This document shows positions 56,393-64,000 of a stretch of 64,000 nt of DNA, piece after piece. The DNA comes from Parasphingorhabdus flavimaris (GTDB lineage: Bacteria; Pseudomonadota; Alphaproteobacteria; Sphingomonadales; Sphingomonadaceae): positions 186,001-250,000 of the forward strand of contig NZ_JABWMH010000002.1 in assembly GCF_013371215.1 (NCBI RefSeq). The letters are read 5' to 3'. Every line of letters begins with the position of its first letter. Position 1 is the stretch's first letter. The notes under the pieces are model-generated. The model was not told the DNA's origin and ran no database searches. It saw nothing but the letters and a program-made list of their open reading frames with translations. The translations under genes and the position numbers were made by a program.

Positions 56393-59300
56393 ATGGAGGA
56401 AGAAATCGTCAATGACCCAATCGGTCGCCGCTCCCGGTTTCGACTGTTCGGCGGGATATTGCTTGTTCTGATTCTTCTCGCGCTGATCGTTCTTTGGATC
56501 AGCCGGACGACCCTCGCCGACAATGTCATCCAGTCCGAACTGGATCAGATGAATGTCGAAGCCACTTATGAAATCGACGATATCGGGCTCCGTAAACAGG
56601 TCATTCGCAATCTGGTGATCGGCGACCCCGATCGCCCGGACCTGACCGCCGAACTCGTGGAAGTCGGCAATTCGCTGTCGATCGGCGGCGTCGGCATCAA
56701 CTGGGTGCGCGCGAGTGGCGTGAAGCTGTTCGGGCGACTGGAAAATGGCAAGCTCAGCTTTGGCGAACTCGACAAGTTTACCGATCCCGAAGATGACAGC
56801 CCGCTGGCGCTTCCCGATATGTGGCTGGGCCTGACCGATGCGAAGCTTCGCATCGACAGCGAATATGGGATCATCGGGCTGGCGCTGAACGGGCAGGGCG
56901 AACTACACGACGGGTTCAGCGGAGAAATTGCGGCGATCAGCGAAAATTTGACCGCTGGCGGATGCCGCCTCGGCAAACCGACTTTCTTTGGCGAGATCGC
57001 TATTCGCGACAAGAAGCCGCATTTGCAGGGGCCACTGCGGTTGCCAGCGGTGAGCTGCGGCGATCTTGATCTGAGCGCGGAAGATTTCGCGGCGCGGCTC
57101 TCGGTCGACCTTGGCGAGGATCTGGCCAGCTGGTCGGGCAACGTCGGCCTGATCGGCGGACCGCTTCGCTACGCGGATTATTCCGGGCAGGAAATCAAGG
57201 CGACCGTGAACTTTGCCGGTGATTTCAGCCAGAGCGAAGGCGATGTGGATCTGACCGCCAGTGGATTGCAATCCCCTTATGGCCGCGCAAATTCCTCGCG
57301 GATCGAAGGGCCGTTCGCGCTTGGCTACGGACCCGGGCCGATGACCGCCAGCTTCACCGGACAGCCGGAAATGCGTGGCGTCCAGGTGGCGCAAAACCTG
57401 TTGCGGCAGGCTGGCAGCCTGGCGGCATCGACAGCGGGTACGCCGGTTGGCCCCATTGCCGACAAGCTCGCAAAAGCGGTTCAGCTGGCCGGAAACGGAC
57501 TGGATATTTCCAGCGACATCAAATTTTCCAAGGGGTCGGGGCGGACCACGCTGGCGCTCAATGCGATGGCAGCCCGATCGCGATCCGGTGCCAGGCTGAC
57601 GCTGAGCGACCCGTTGCTGCTGGCCTTCACCGACAAGAATATCCGGATGCTGGCCGATGGAAATATCCGGCTGGCTGGCGGCGGTTTTCCTGATGCCAAG
57701 TTCGTCCTCGATGATGGCAGCCTTTCCCGCGGATTTTCGGGTCGGCTGGAAATGGCGGCCTATCAGGCCGGTTCGGCAAATCTGAAAATTCCGACGCTGG
57801 TATTTTCGCCGACCCGCCAGGGCGGAACGGACATCGACGGGCGGATCATGTTGACCGGCCCGCTCGCTGACGGACAGATCACCGGCCTGCAGGTGCCGAT
57901 AAGTGGCAATATCGCGCGCAATGGTAATTTCGCGCTGTTCCGCCAGTGTATCAACCTGCAATTTGCCAGCCTGCGCACCGCATCCTTGCGGGCCGGGCCG
58001 ACCAGCGCGCGATTATGCCCGCAGGGCAATGCTATCGTCTCGGGCAACCGGTCGGGTGTCAATATTGCGGCCAATGCACCGTCGCTCAATCTGGACGGCA
58101 CGCTCGGCAATACGCCCTTGTCGATCTCGAGCGGGATGCTCGGATTTTCCATGGCGAACGGCCTCCAGGCGCAAAATGTCGGGATCAGGCTGGGAACCGA
58201 AGACAGCATGACCCGGCTGGACATGGCGGTGCTCAGCGCCGCGTTCGGGCGCAACCTATCCGGCCGGATAGAGGGCGCGTCCGGCAAGGTGGCGAATGTT
58301 CCGCTGTTGATGGAAAATATCGACGGCGACTGGCGCTATGAAAATGGAAAGTTTCTGGCCGATGCCAGCCTGCTGGTCCGCGACGAGCAGCAGGTCGAGC
58401 GCTTCCGGCCTTTGATCAGCAACGATGTCGAGATCGCTTTCGATGGCAATGACCTGACGGCCACCGGCTTGCTCCGTGAGCCGGAAAGCCTGGTCTCCAT
58501 TGCCGCGGTCGACATTGTTCATGCCATGGGCAGCAGCAAGGGAAGGGCGCTGATCGACATTCCCTCGCTGATGTTCGACGAACGGCTCCAGCCGGAACAG
58601 CTGACCCCGCTGACCCTGGGTGTGATCGCCAATGTCGAAGGCGAAATCTCGGGAGCGGGTCGGATCGACTGGGACAGTTCGGACGACGGTATAAGAAGCG
58701 GCGGAACATTCCGCACCAACGGCATCAATCTCGCTGCTGCCTTCGGTCCGGTAACCGGCCTGGCAGGGGAGATTACATTTTCCGATCTGCTGGCGCTCGA
58801 GACCGGTCCGGGTCAGACGGTGAGCCTGTCAGAGGTCAATCCCGGTGTCGCGGTTTTCAACGGCCAGATCCGCTATCGTCTGCTCCCCGACTTCAAGGTC
58901 GAGGTCGAGGGCGGAGAATGGCCCTTTGCAGGCGGCAGATTATATCTCGAGCCAACCATATTGGACCTGAGCGAAGAAGCCGAGCGGCGGCTGCAATTCA
59001 CCGTCGAGGGCATTGATGCGGCGCAGTTCCTGACCCAGTTCGACTTCGAGAATATGACCGCGACCGGCGTGTTCGACGGCAAACTGCCGATGGTGTTCGA
59101 TCAGGACGGCGGCCGGGTGGTCGGCGGTTATCTGGTGGCGCGCGAGGGCGGCGGCACGGTCGCCTATGTTGGCGAGCTGACCTATGAAGACATGGGGACG
59201 ATGGCCAATTATGCCTTCAACGCGCTCAAATCTATCAAATATCGCAATCTGACCATCGGTATGGACGGTGATATCGCTGGCGAGATTGTGACCGAAGTGA

Positions 59301-59536
59301 AATTCGACGGGTTGCAGCAAGGCGAGGATGCGAGTCGGAATTTCATCACCAGGCAGCTCGCCCGTATTCCGATCCAGTTCAACGTCCGTATCGAGGCGCC
59401 CTTCATGCAATTGATGAGCAGCGCCAAATCCTATTACGAGCCGGAATTGCTGGTCGGGCAGAATCTGCCCGCCCTGTTGCGTGCGCAGGAAGCCCGCGCC
59501 AAGGCCGCGGTAGAGGCTCTGAAAGAAGATGAATAA
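56393..59536 (+). CDS. ydbH: YdbH-like intermembrane transport protein
   Basis: A 1047-residue AsmA-like protein anchored by one membrane segment (LFGGILLVLILLALIVLWI). The long remainder is repetitive beta-strand, typical of groove-forming lipid transporters that bridge the envelope; the final part (TFSDLLALETGPGQTVSLSE, TATGVFDGKLPMVFD) matches YdbH. ynbE and ydbL follow, as in E. coli. The start is uncertain: ATG 56393 has no clear Shine-Dalgarno, although AAGGAAG lies about 25 bases upstream. Confidence 0.88.
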   Translation: MEEEIVNDPIGRRSRFRLFGGILLVLILLALIVLWISRTTLADNVIQSELDQMNVEATYEIDDIGLRKQVIRNLVIGDPDRPDLTAELVEVGNSLSIGGVGINWVRASGVKLFGRLENGKLSFGELDKFTDPEDDSPLALPDMWLGLTDAKLRIDSEYGIIGLALNGQGELHDGFSGEIAAISENLTAGGCRLGKPTFFGEIAIRDKKPHLQGPLRLPAVSCGDLDLSAEDFAARLSVDLGEDLASWSGNVGLIGGPLRYADYSGQEIKATVNFAGDFSQSEGDVDLTASGLQSPYGRANSSRIEGPFALGYGPGPMTASFTGQPEMRGVQVAQNLLRQAGSLAASTAGTPVGPIADKLAKAVQLAGNGLDISSDIKFSKGSGRTTLALNAMAARSRSGARLTLSDPLLLAFTDKNIRMLADGNIRLAGGGFPDAKFVLDDGSLSRGFSGRLEMAAYQAGSANLKIPTLVFSPTRQGGTDIDGRIMLTGPLADGQITGLQVPISGNIARNGNFALFRQCINLQFASLRTASLRAGPTSARLCPQGNAIVSGNRSGVNIAANAPSLNLDGTLGNTPLSISSGMLGFSMANGLQAQNVGIRLGTEDSMTRLDMAVLSAAFGRNLSGRIEGASGKVANVPLLMENIDGDWRYENGKFLADASLLVRDEQQVERFRPLISNDVEIAFDGNDLTATGLLREPESLVSIAAVDIVHAMGSSKGRALIDIPSLMFDERLQPEQLTPLTLGVIANVEGEISGAGRIDWDSSDDGIRSGGTFRTNGINLAAAFGPVTGLAGEITFSDLLALETGPGQTVSLSEVNPGVAVFNGQIRYRLLPDFKVEVEGGEWPFAGGRLYLEPTILDLSEEAERRLQFTVEGIDAAQFLTQFDFENMTATGVFDGKLPMVFDQDGGRVVGGYLVAREGGGTVAYVGELTYEDMGTMANYAFNALKSIKYRNLTIGMDGDIAGEIVTEVKFDGLQQGEDASRNFITRQLARIPIQFNVRIEAPFMQLMSSAKSYYEPELLVGQNLPALLRAQEARAKAAVEALKEDE

Positions 59537-59618
59537 TCCATTCAGCGAGGGGAAAGCGACGATGCTTTATCAGACAAGGCAATTGACGGATCGACCATAT
59601 GGTGCGATTCGTTTTAAA

Positions 59619-59804
59619 ATGAGGAGTTTAACCACCAGCGGCCTGATCTTGGGAGCAATGATGACACTTTCCGCCTGTGTGCAGGTTTCTGCGCCGGACA
59701 AGCCGATCGTCATCAACCTCAATATCAATATCAAGCAGGAAGTGGTGTATCGCCTCGACGGTGATGCGAAAGATTTAATCAACGAGGAAGCGGATATTTT
59801 CTGA
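59619..59804 (+). CDS. ynbE: YnbE-like lipoprotein
   Basis: A 61-residue lipoprotein with signal MRSLTTSGLILGAMMTLSAC and mature CVQVSAPDKPIVINLNINIK followed by DLINEEADIF. Length and sequence match E. coli YnbE, which associates with YdbH at the outer membrane. An in-frame ATG at 59562 with GAGGGGAA upstream would add 19 residues; the shorter form fits a lipoprotein signal better. The stop overlaps the ydbL start (TGATG). Confidence 0.88.
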   Translation: MRSLTTSGLILGAMMTLSACVQVSAPDKPIVINLNINIKQEVVYRLDGDAKDLINEEADIF

Positions 59805-60199
59805 TGTTTGACTATGTAAAGAAAAACAAGGCCTTGGCTGTAATCGCTGGACTGGCGCTGACCGCCGTCGTCGCCGTTCCGGTCATGGCACAACGCGACC
59901 CCGCCTATGAAGCTGCGCGCTCGTCGGGAAAGATTGGCGAGAAGCCTGACGGCTATCTCGGTTTTGTGACCGCGCCGTCACCGGCGATCAAGGCGCTAGT
60001 CGAGGATATCAATATCAAGCGCAAGGCGGCCTATACCCGCAAGGCGCAGGAAACCAATTCGACGGTCGAGCAATTTGCCTTCACTTCGGGCTGCAACCTG
60101 ATCATGCGGACAGCGCAGGGCGAGAAATACCAGACACCGGCCGGCACCTGGAATACGCGGGACGCGAGCGAACCGGTCCGGGATTCGCGCTGCCCCTGA
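59804..60199 (+). CDS. ydbL: YdbL-like DUF1318 protein
   Basis: A 131-residue exported protein. The signal VIAGLALTAVVAVPVMA is followed by the DUF1318 region: EAARSSGKIGEKPDGYLGFV and NIKRKAAYTRKAQET. It completes the ydbH-ynbE-ydbL operon; in E. coli YdbL modulates YdbH/YnbE assembly. The C-terminus has two Cys (GCNLIM and SRCP). Confidence 0.9.
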   Translation: MFDYVKKNKALAVIAGLALTAVVAVPVMAQRDPAYEAARSSGKIGEKPDGYLGFVTAPSPAIKALVEDINIKRKAAYTRKAQETNSTVEQFAFTSGCNLIMRTAQGEKYQTPAGTWNTRDASEPVRDSRCP

Positions 60200-60220
60200 G
60201 CGGGTTTGAAGCGGAATGAC

Positions 60221-60257
60221 AAAAAAGCGCGCCGATCCGATCGGCGCGCTTTTTTTT
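60221..60257. terminator. Strong bidirectional terminator
   Basis: A GC-rich stem (GCGCGCCG and CGGCGCGC, loop ATCCGAT) is flanked by A6 on the left and T8 on the right, so it can terminate ydbL from the left and mntP from the right. Confidence 0.92.
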
Positions 60258-60262
60258 GGTCG

Positions 60263-60823
60263 TCAGACTGCGAAGAACTGCTGCAAAATGAAGATTTTCG
60301 CTCCCAGGCCGATCAGTATCAGCCCACCCAGCACCTCGGCCCATTTTCCGACCCTTGTGCCCATCAGCGCGCCCAGAAAGACACCGGGATAGGTCATCAG
60401 CGATGTGGTCAGTCCGATCACCAGGCATGCCAGCAGGATCGGGGCGCCAAAGCTGGGGAGGGTGATCCCGGCGACAGCGGCGTCAATACTCGTGGCGACC
60501 GCCATGACTAGCAAGGGCCAGATCGCCAAATCCTTGCTGGGCATTCCCGGATCGCGATCAAAACCTTCCCGGATCATCCGCAGACCCAATATGCCGAGGA
60601 GGAGGAAGGCAATCCAGTGAGCCACCGATTGCATGACAGCGGCAAAAGCCATCCCGAGAGTCCAGCCGAGCAGGGGCATGACGGCCTGGGCCAGCCCGAA
60701 AGCAAAGCTCATTCGCAAGGCGGCGGAGCGGCTGGGGCGAGCGGATGCACCGTGGGCGACTGCTGCGGCAAAGGCATCCATTGCCAGGCCCAGTGACAGT
60801 AGGACAAGGGTTGCGAAAATCAT
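60263..60823 (-). CDS. mntP: MntP-family manganese efflux pump
   Basis: A 186-residue inner-membrane protein with six hydrophobic segments and the family's acidic motifs GLAMDAFAAAVAHGA and VATSIDAAVAGI. It would export Mn(II). Start at 60823. No yybP-ykoY-type manganese riboswitch is recognised upstream, nor an evident MntR-like operator. Confidence 0.9.
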   Translation of the reverse strand: MIFATLVLLSLGLAMDAFAAAVAHGASARPSRSAALRMSFAFGLAQAVMPLLGWTLGMAFAAVMQSVAHWIAFLLLGILGLRMIREGFDRDPGMPSKDLAIWPLLVMAVATSIDAAVAGITLPSFGAPILLACLVIGLTTSLMTYPGVFLGALMGTRVGKWAEVLGGLILIGLGAKIFILQQFFAV

Positions 60824-61090
60824 CGTCGCGGCCTGAAGTTTTTTGATCGGGAATTCAATAGCCCTGTCATGTAATTCTTCTCGGGCGGCACGCATCCTGA
60901 GGCCGTTTCTTTGCGTGACCGCTAGCTGGCCGCTTTCGCAGCGGAATTGTCATTTGTCATCTGCGACAGGCACGGAACATATGCGCAGGATCGGATCAGG
61001 GTGCTTCTATCTGGCCGTATGGCAGAACCACCCTTGATGTCGAACGGCTTCTCCAATACCTTTGTCAGGCAGAGATGCGGGGGATTGCCG

Positions 61091-62998
61091 ATGTTCAGAC
61101 TAAAGTCGCTATTCGGGCTGGGTGATGCCATTGGCCGTTTTCGTTTCTGTCTGCTCGCTGCGTTGCTGGTCGCCGCCTTTTCTGATTTTTCCGCAGAAGC
61201 CATCATTGTCGCGCAGAAAAACCCCAATCTGGTCGAAGGCAAGATCGCAATCGGTCTGCGCGAGGAATTGGGCGAGAATAGCGCGGAAATCGAGCGTATA
61301 TTGCGCGAAAATCCGAAGGTCCGGATCGGCTGGCCGAGCGAGTTTGAAATCGGTGCCGATCCCGAATGGCCCGATAATTTCTACCTGATCGACATGAACC
61401 ATCCGGGTGCCAGTTCGACCTACCGGAGCTGGAAGCAAGTTGGCGGTTCCAGCGAAACATCGGAGAAGGAGCCCATATTTGTAGGTCGGCTGGATGACGG
61501 GAGCTTCGCAACCGGACTGGACGGGGAATTGCAGAAAATCATCCGGCGCAAGGCACTGCTTGCAATGGATAATCCCGCGGATTTTTTGAAAGATACCGAT
61601 ATTTGCGTCAGTCATGCGGACGATTATGCCTGTTCGCCACCGGCGGATCCAAGGGGGCTGGAAACAGGTCGGCCGCTCGGGCTGGAAATTCGGCTCAGCC
61701 GGAAAAATGAGCGGGCACAATTTGTCTATGTGCTCATGGTCAAGCCGGACCACGAGATCGAATGGATATTCCGGAGCGACAAGGACGAGCCTATTGCCCC
61801 CGGTGTTGTCGTTCTGGCAAATTTCAATCGCCAGCCGTTCAAGTTTGAAGAAGCGGGAGTTCATAGATTTCTGGTCATCACCTCTGAAAATCCGGTCAAC
61901 GAGGCCATTTTTTCTTCCGGGAGCGAAGGCCGGATTGAAAGCAGTCAATGTCAGAGTGTTCTGGAACGTATCCTCTGCCAGGCGCTGACCGGTGCGGCGG
62001 ACCCTCTGCTCACGCAAGAGATGTTTCTGGCAAGCAGCGGGAGCTGGAGCACAAGTTATGTCAATTACCGGGGCTTTGAACTCATGGCTGAATATGTCGG
62101 CGGCGGGGTGGCCGTGCCGCCCGGTTTTGCGCCCTGGCAGGTTCAGATCCGGTCGACGGTCAAATATACGCCGGAGCAGATTGAGAAGGACAAGGCGCTC
62201 GGCAGGGCAGGCAAGTTTCTCTGGAAACAGACGGAATATCAGCGCTACCATCGCTGCGGCGGATCGCTGATCGCACCGGACATCGTGCTGACGGCCGCCC
62301 ATTGCGTAGCCAAACCGCCGGTCGATGGCGACAAGGTGCTGACCGCACGCGAAGTGCTCGCGGGGACACAGAGCCTTGTTCGCGGTGGACAGCCCTACAG
62401 GATTGTGTCGGTAGTCTTTCACCAGGGCTACAGGCCGGGCAACCCCCGGGATGACATCGCCATCTTGCGGATTGCGCCGAAAGGCAGGAGAGTAGCGCCG
62501 ACACCGATACGGTTGGCAGATAGCCGATCCAGTCTGGCACCGGTCGATCCCGGAAGCCTGATCCAGGTCCTGGGATGGGGCTTTACCGAAGTCGTGCAAC
62601 GGGGCGAACGCCATGAAATGACCCAGGCAGGACCGCAATTTGCCGAACCGGACCTCAGAATCGCCAACATGGCCGTACTCGACCCGCAAAAATGCCGTGC
62701 GGTCCGCGGCTATCGCAATGTCGTCGTCGACAAGATTTGCGCGGTGACACCGACCAACCGCGGGCCGGATGGAACGACCTACAGCTGTCGGGGCGACAGC
62801 GGCGGGCCGGTGATCCGGCAGGTCAACGGGAAAAAGGTGCAGGTTGGTCTCGTCGCCTGGGGCAAGGGCTGCGGAGCGGTTGAGGACGGGCAACAGAATC
62901 CGTCGCTCTTTGTCGATCTGGCGAAATATTCCGGATGGATAGGCCGGGCAATGGAGCTGGCGCGCACCACCAAAAACAGATCGGTGCCGCTACGTTGA
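61091..62998 (+). CDS. Exported S1-family serine protease with long N-terminal region
   Basis: A 635-residue secreted protein. A signal/anchor (FRFCLLAALLVAAFSDFSA) precedes about 350 residues of unassigned, probably beta-rich sequence with a part (FVYVLMVKPDHEIEWIFRSD) that recalls DUF4384-type domains. The trypsin-like domain covers the last third: RCGGSLIAPDIVLTAAHC (His), RDDIAILRI (Asp), SCRGDSGGPVIRQ (Ser), with the expected Cys pairs. The residue 6 before the Ser is Tyr rather than Asp, so trypsin specificity is not expected. Start at 61091 with GGGGGATT upstream. Confidence 0.9.
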   Translation: MFRLKSLFGLGDAIGRFRFCLLAALLVAAFSDFSAEAIIVAQKNPNLVEGKIAIGLREELGENSAEIERILRENPKVRIGWPSEFEIGADPEWPDNFYLIDMNHPGASSTYRSWKQVGGSSETSEKEPIFVGRLDDGSFATGLDGELQKIIRRKALLAMDNPADFLKDTDICVSHADDYACSPPADPRGLETGRPLGLEIRLSRKNERAQFVYVLMVKPDHEIEWIFRSDKDEPIAPGVVVLANFNRQPFKFEEAGVHRFLVITSENPVNEAIFSSGSEGRIESSQCQSVLERILCQALTGAADPLLTQEMFLASSGSWSTSYVNYRGFELMAEYVGGGVAVPPGFAPWQVQIRSTVKYTPEQIEKDKALGRAGKFLWKQTEYQRYHRCGGSLIAPDIVLTAAHCVAKPPVDGDKVLTAREVLAGTQSLVRGGQPYRIVSVVFHQGYRPGNPRDDIAILRIAPKGRRVAPTPIRLADSRSSLAPVDPGSLIQVLGWGFTEVVQRGERHEMTQAGPQFAEPDLRIANMAVLDPQKCRAVRGYRNVVVDKICAVTPTNRGPDGTTYSCRGDSGGPVIRQVNGKKVQVGLVAWGKGCGAVEDGQQNPSLFVDLAKYSGWIGRAMELARTTKNRSVPLR

Positions 62999-63014
62999 TT
63001 CGCAAGGCAGACAC

Positions 63015-63043
63015 AAAAAAGGCCTGAAAAGTCAGGCCTTTTT
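63015..63043. terminator. Bidirectional terminator
   Basis: Stem AAGGCCTGA and TCAGGCCTT with a short AAAAG loop, flanked by A-run and T5, lies between the convergent S1 protease and repeat-lipoprotein genes and can serve both. Confidence 0.88.
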
Positions 63044-63065
63044 CGATAATTATTACGACAAAATT

Positions 63066-63344
63066 CTACTGGTCGTCGGAACCCTGGTCGTCCGATCCCT
63101 GGTCATCGGAACCTTGATCGTCGGAACCCTGATCATCAGAACCCTGTTCATCCGATCCCATCTCGTCTGACATCGCATCGCCAGCCATCGCATCGCCAGC
63201 CATCGCATCGTCAGCCATCGCGTCTTCAGCCATGGCGTCTTCTGCTACAACTTCTTCCGTTGCAGCTTCATCGGCTGGCGCACCGCATGCCGTTACACCG
63301 ATCGAAAGTGCAACGACGGCTACACTTGTGAATATCTTGCGCAT
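63066..63344 (-). CDS. Lipoprotein with DAMAx and GSDDQ tandem repeats
   Basis: A 92-residue lipoprotein. The signal MRKIFTSVAVVALSIGVTAC is followed by an acidic low-complexity tail: about five DAMAx pentamers (AEDAMAEDAMADDAMAG), then GSDEQ and five GSDDQ units to the stop. CAGGGGGATGATA provides a strong ribosome site. Acidic repeats may bind cations; no family is known. The repeat number is likely variable between strains. Confidence 0.85.
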   Translation of the reverse strand: MRKIFTSVAVVALSIGVTACGAPADEAATEEVVAEDAMAEDAMADDAMAGDAMAGDAMSDEMGSDEQGSDDQGSDDQGSDDQGSDDQGSDDQ

Positions 63345-63375
63345 ATTATCATCCCCCTGAAATTTGGTGTCGCAA

Positions 63376-64000
63376 TCATATAAAACCCAGTTGCAATAGC
63401 AAGGCCTTAAATTGCGGGTCCTTCCTGACCGGATCGAGCAATGGATCGTTGAGAAGATAGACCAGGCCCGAATCCCTGGCATCAAGCGCTTGCTTCAACG
63501 TGGAAAATGTCTTGTCCGCATCGCGCCATTGGGCCCAGATCTGGGCCTGCTGATACAGGCCATTGTCACCATGTTCTGCAATCAGGCGGTCAAGATATTG
63601 GCGAGCGGTTGCGTCGTCGCCGGTCCGGATACTGATAATCGCCTGAGAAGGTAGCGTGATCATGTCGTTAGACTCGCGGGCAAAGGCCTCGCTGGCCTTG
63701 TCCAATTCACCCATCGCCAGATAGGCGCGCCCGATATCGCCATTGACGCTGTTTCTCTTCGGATTTATTTTGAGTGCCTGCCGGGCAGAGCGGATCGCTT
63801 CCTCATATTGCCCGCCGGCATATTTGATGATGCCCTTGGAGCGGAACACCGATGCATTGAGCGGATCAAGCGACGCCGCCCGGTCGATGGCCTGATAGGC
63901 TTCTCCGAATCGTCCGGTTCTCGCGCAATAGATTGCGAAACGGCTGAACACATCGATATTGCTTTTTGCCAGGGCATAGGCCCGGTCGTACGGCTTGCGG
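63376..64000 (-). CDS. TPR-repeat protein, N-terminus outside the window
   Basis: The frame stays open to the right edge, so only the C-terminal 207 residues are visible. They hold several tetratricopeptide units: ARTGRFGEAYQAIDRAASLD, AGGQYEEAIRSARQALKINP, GDIGRAYLAMGELDKASEAF, and then DNGLYQQAQIWAQWRDADK. The C-terminus resembles the ends of transcriptional regulators or adenylate-cyclase-like TPR proteins (DPVRKDPQFKALL), so an N-terminal effector domain beyond the window is possible. Confidence 0.8.
   Translation of the reverse strand, partial: RKPYDRAYALAKSNIDVFSRFAIYCARTGRFGEAYQAIDRAASLDPLNASVFRSKGIIKYAGGQYEEAIRSARQALKINPKRNSVNGDIGRAYLAMGELDKASEAFARESNDMITLPSQAIISIRTGDDATARQYLDRLIAEHGDNGLYQQAQIWAQWRDADKTFSTLKQALDARDSGLVYLLNDPLLDPVRKDPQFKALLLQLGFI

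Noticed and set aside
60824-60946. Possible manganese riboswitch upstream of mntP
   Set aside because: I could not find the conserved yybP-ykoY core sequences or fold.
63066-63200. Short regular repeats suggestive of a CRISPR array
   Set aside because: They are in-frame 15-base coding repeats without spacers inside a lipoprotein gene.

Overview
The window is a gene-dense, moderately GC-rich bacterial chromosome segment. It is almost certainly from a marine-type sphingomonad (Alphaproteobacteria, Sphingomonadales; Parasphingorhabdus/Sphingorhabdus/Sphingopyxis-like). The evidence is the gene order lapA-pyrF-trpF-trpB-trpA-accD-folC, many small sphingomonad-type proteins, DUF885/M28/AmpG-type envelope genes, and interspersed palindromic repeats with 'CTGAACTTGTTTCAG' and 'GAGCGAAGTCGAG' cores typical of this order. 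No rRNA, tRNA, CRISPR array, prophage or insertion sequence was recognised.

Layout. 1-2.7 kb: agmatine-to-putrescine conversion (aguA, aguB) with a secreted methyltransferase-like gene between them. 2.7-9.6 kb: uracil-DNA glycosylase, DUF3597/DUF937 small proteins, an SPFH-NfeD pair, an M28 peptidase and guaB. 9.6-14 kb: a small secreted protein, an RsmB-family RNA methyltransferase, a TPR protein, DUF481 protein, rppH and an esterase. 14.2-17.2 kb: korAB. 17.2-20.1 kb: a GxxExxY gene flanked by inverted repeats, a DUF457 membrane protein and photolyase. 20.2-29.2 kb: two SDRs, a cyclopropane synthase, a serine hydrolase, purF, hisI, a lipoprotein, and a MerR regulator beside an acyl-CoA dehydrogenase. 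29.2-37.4 kb: two AspH-type hydroxylases, a Ca-binding-repeat secreted protein, a dienelactone-hydrolase-like protein lacking its nucleophile, cysK, an MFS transporter, a DUF885 peptidase and an L,D-transpeptidase. 37.8-39.4 kb: three very small genes, a HI1419/HI1420-type toxin-antitoxin pair and a repeat-rich spacer. 39.4-46.5 kb: uvrD-like helicase, small exported proteins, rsmD, rluB, DUF1223 and ampG. 46.5-52.9 kb: the pyrF-trp-accD-folC block. 53-64 kb: purB, phosphofructokinase, radC, ydbH-ynbE-ydbL, mntP, an S1 protease, a repeat lipoprotein and a truncated TPR gene.

Functional themes are housekeeping metabolism (polyamine, purine, pyrimidine, tryptophan, folate and fatty-acid precursors), DNA repair (UDG, photolyase, UvrD, RadC) and envelope maintenance (YdbH/YnbE/YdbL, AmpG, L,D-transpeptidase, SPFH/NfeD, peptidases).

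The most unusual features are: (i) four families of paired palindromes (REPIN-like), which occupy every junction in the trpF-trpB-trpA-accD-folC block; (ii) the GxxExxY gene bounded by an imperfect inverted repeat that reaches a TTG start codon without a Shine-Dalgarno; (iii) a MerR-type promoter with its operator in the spacer and a likely leaderless transcript; (iv) a dienelactone-hydrolase homologue with Gly in place of the nucleophile; (v) several low-complexity or Ca-binding-motif small proteins; (vi) an S1 protease with a long unassigned N-terminal region and an atypical specificity pocket. I do not see a convincing multi-gene new defence or biosynthetic system.
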